Positions 4,748 to 5,114 of a DNA stretch of 5,114 bases are shown one piece after another. The translations under genes and the position numbers were made by a program. Positions within the stretch are counted from its first letter, which is position 1. Each line of letters opens with the position of its first letter. Where the stretch lies: assembly GCA_020342025.1 (NCBI GenBank), contig CP070840.1, forward strand, positions 540,886-545,999. The letters are read 5' to 3'. Below the pieces are notes generated by a model. That model was not told the DNA's origin and did no database searches. It saw nothing but the letters and a program-made list of their open reading frames with translations. The DNA is from Deltaproteobacteria bacterium (lineage in GTDB: Bacteria; Desulfobacterota; DSM-4660; Desulfatiglandales; HGW-15).

Positions 4748-5114
4748 ATGCCCATCAAAATCTCTTCAAAGACGGTTGATAAAGGCTTCCTTGAGAAGCT
4801 AGAGAAACTGAGTGGCCAAAAGGTACATAAGTGCTTTCAGTGCGGAACCTGCGGGGGATCGTGCCCCATGGGGGATCATATGGAGGCCCTCCCACGCAAG
4901 ATCATTCACATGGCGCAGCTGGGCATGACGGAAGAGATAGAAAAGCTCAATACATGCTGGGTGTGTGCCGCTTGCCACAGTTGCAATGTGAGATGCCCAA
5001 GAGGTGTTGATTTGCCCAGGGTCATGGAGGCCATCCGGCTGATGACCCTCAGAAAAAACAAGAACTATATTGAACCTTCTAAGCTGCCCGCTGAGACTGT
5101 AAAGGAATGCCCTC
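4748..5114 (+). CDS. hdrC: HdrC-like heterodisulfide reductase subunit with two [4Fe-4S] motifs (3' end outside the window)
   Basis: 122 codons are visible, open to the right edge. After a lysine-rich start (MPIKISSKTVDKG) come two ferredoxin-type motifs: C29-C32-C35-C39-Pro (KCFQCGTCGGSCP) and C73-C76-C79-C83-Pro (VCAACHSCNVRCPRGVD). This spacing and the WVC...C..CNVRCPRGVDLPRVMEAIR context are typical of HdrC, which carries two [4Fe-4S] clusters and passes electrons between HdrA and the disulfide-active HdrB. An HdrB-like gene would be expected next, but lies outside the window. Alternatives are the N-terminal HdrC-like domain of QmoC or a fused HdrD-type protein; both are normally longer and cannot be excluded here. 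Cys70, three residues before the second motif, is extra. The ATG at 4748 has a GGGGGA purine run 5 nt upstream. Transcription is divergent from trmO and from the dsr operon. Confidence 0.85.
   Translation, partial: MPIKISSKTVDKGFLEKLEKLSGQKVHKCFQCGTCGGSCPMGDHMEALPRKIIHMAQLGMTEEIEKLNTCWVCAACHSCNVRCPRGVDLPRVMEAIRLMTLRKNKNYIEPSKLPAETVKECP

Noticed and set aside
1..5114. tRNA or rRNA genes, CRISPR array, insertion sequence or attachment site.
   Set aside because: No tandem spaced repeats, transposase fragments, terminal inverted repeats or tRNA-like clover-leaf were seen; nearly all sequence is explained by metabolic genes and their control regions.

Overview
The window looks like part of a sulfate- or sulfite-reducing bacterium of the Desulfobacterota (former Deltaproteobacteria). 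It carries three complete genes (dsrM, dsrK, dsrJ) and the first codons of a fourth (dsrO) of the DsrMKJOP transmembrane complex. The base composition is balanced, and most genes have clear Shine-Dalgarno sites. The DsrM, DsrK and DsrJ proteins resemble the reductive-type proteins of sulfate reducers more than those of sulfur oxidisers. This taxonomic call rests on remembered family features, not on a search.

Layout from right to left on the minus strand: a strong sigma70-like promoter (TTGACA, 17-bp spacer, TATATT; 3803-3831) stands before a 181-aa RsbRD N-terminal-domain protein (3182-3727). Then follow dsrM (2035-3141), dsrK (404-2032), dsrJ (22-411) and the start of dsrO (from base 22 leftwards and out of the window). 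The gaps shrink from 40 nt to 2 nt and then become overlaps of 8 nt and 1 nt, so this is one tightly coupled operon. Upstream of it, also on the minus strand, is a stand-alone gene for a short TrmO/TsaA-like tRNA methyltransferase (3954-4442). A 305-bp divergent intergenic region (4443-4747) separates trmO from a plus-strand gene cut by the window end. That gene (4748 onwards) encodes an HdrC-like protein with two [4Fe-4S] motifs and has its own strong sigma70-like promoter.

How the genes work together: DsrM (membrane dihaem cytochrome b) and DsrK (cytoplasmic HdrD-like FeS protein) form the menaquinol-linked module thought to reduce the DsrC trisulfide, the product of sulfite reduction by DsrAB. 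DsrJ (periplasmic trihaem cytochrome c) and DsrO (periplasmic FeS protein, Tat-exported) form, with DsrP, the periplasm-facing second module. The RsbRD-type protein is not an electron carrier. Its place as first gene of the operon suggests a regulatory or accessory role that the sequence does not define. The HdrC-like gene adds a second heterodisulfide-reductase-type thiol/disulfide electron-transfer system next to the Dsr operon.

I do not see a wholly new system here. The points most worth a second look are the RsbRD-type gene leading the operon, the nearly identical promoter cores of the dsr and hdr units, the repeats around these promoters, and cysteine-pattern details in DsrK and the HdrC-like protein.
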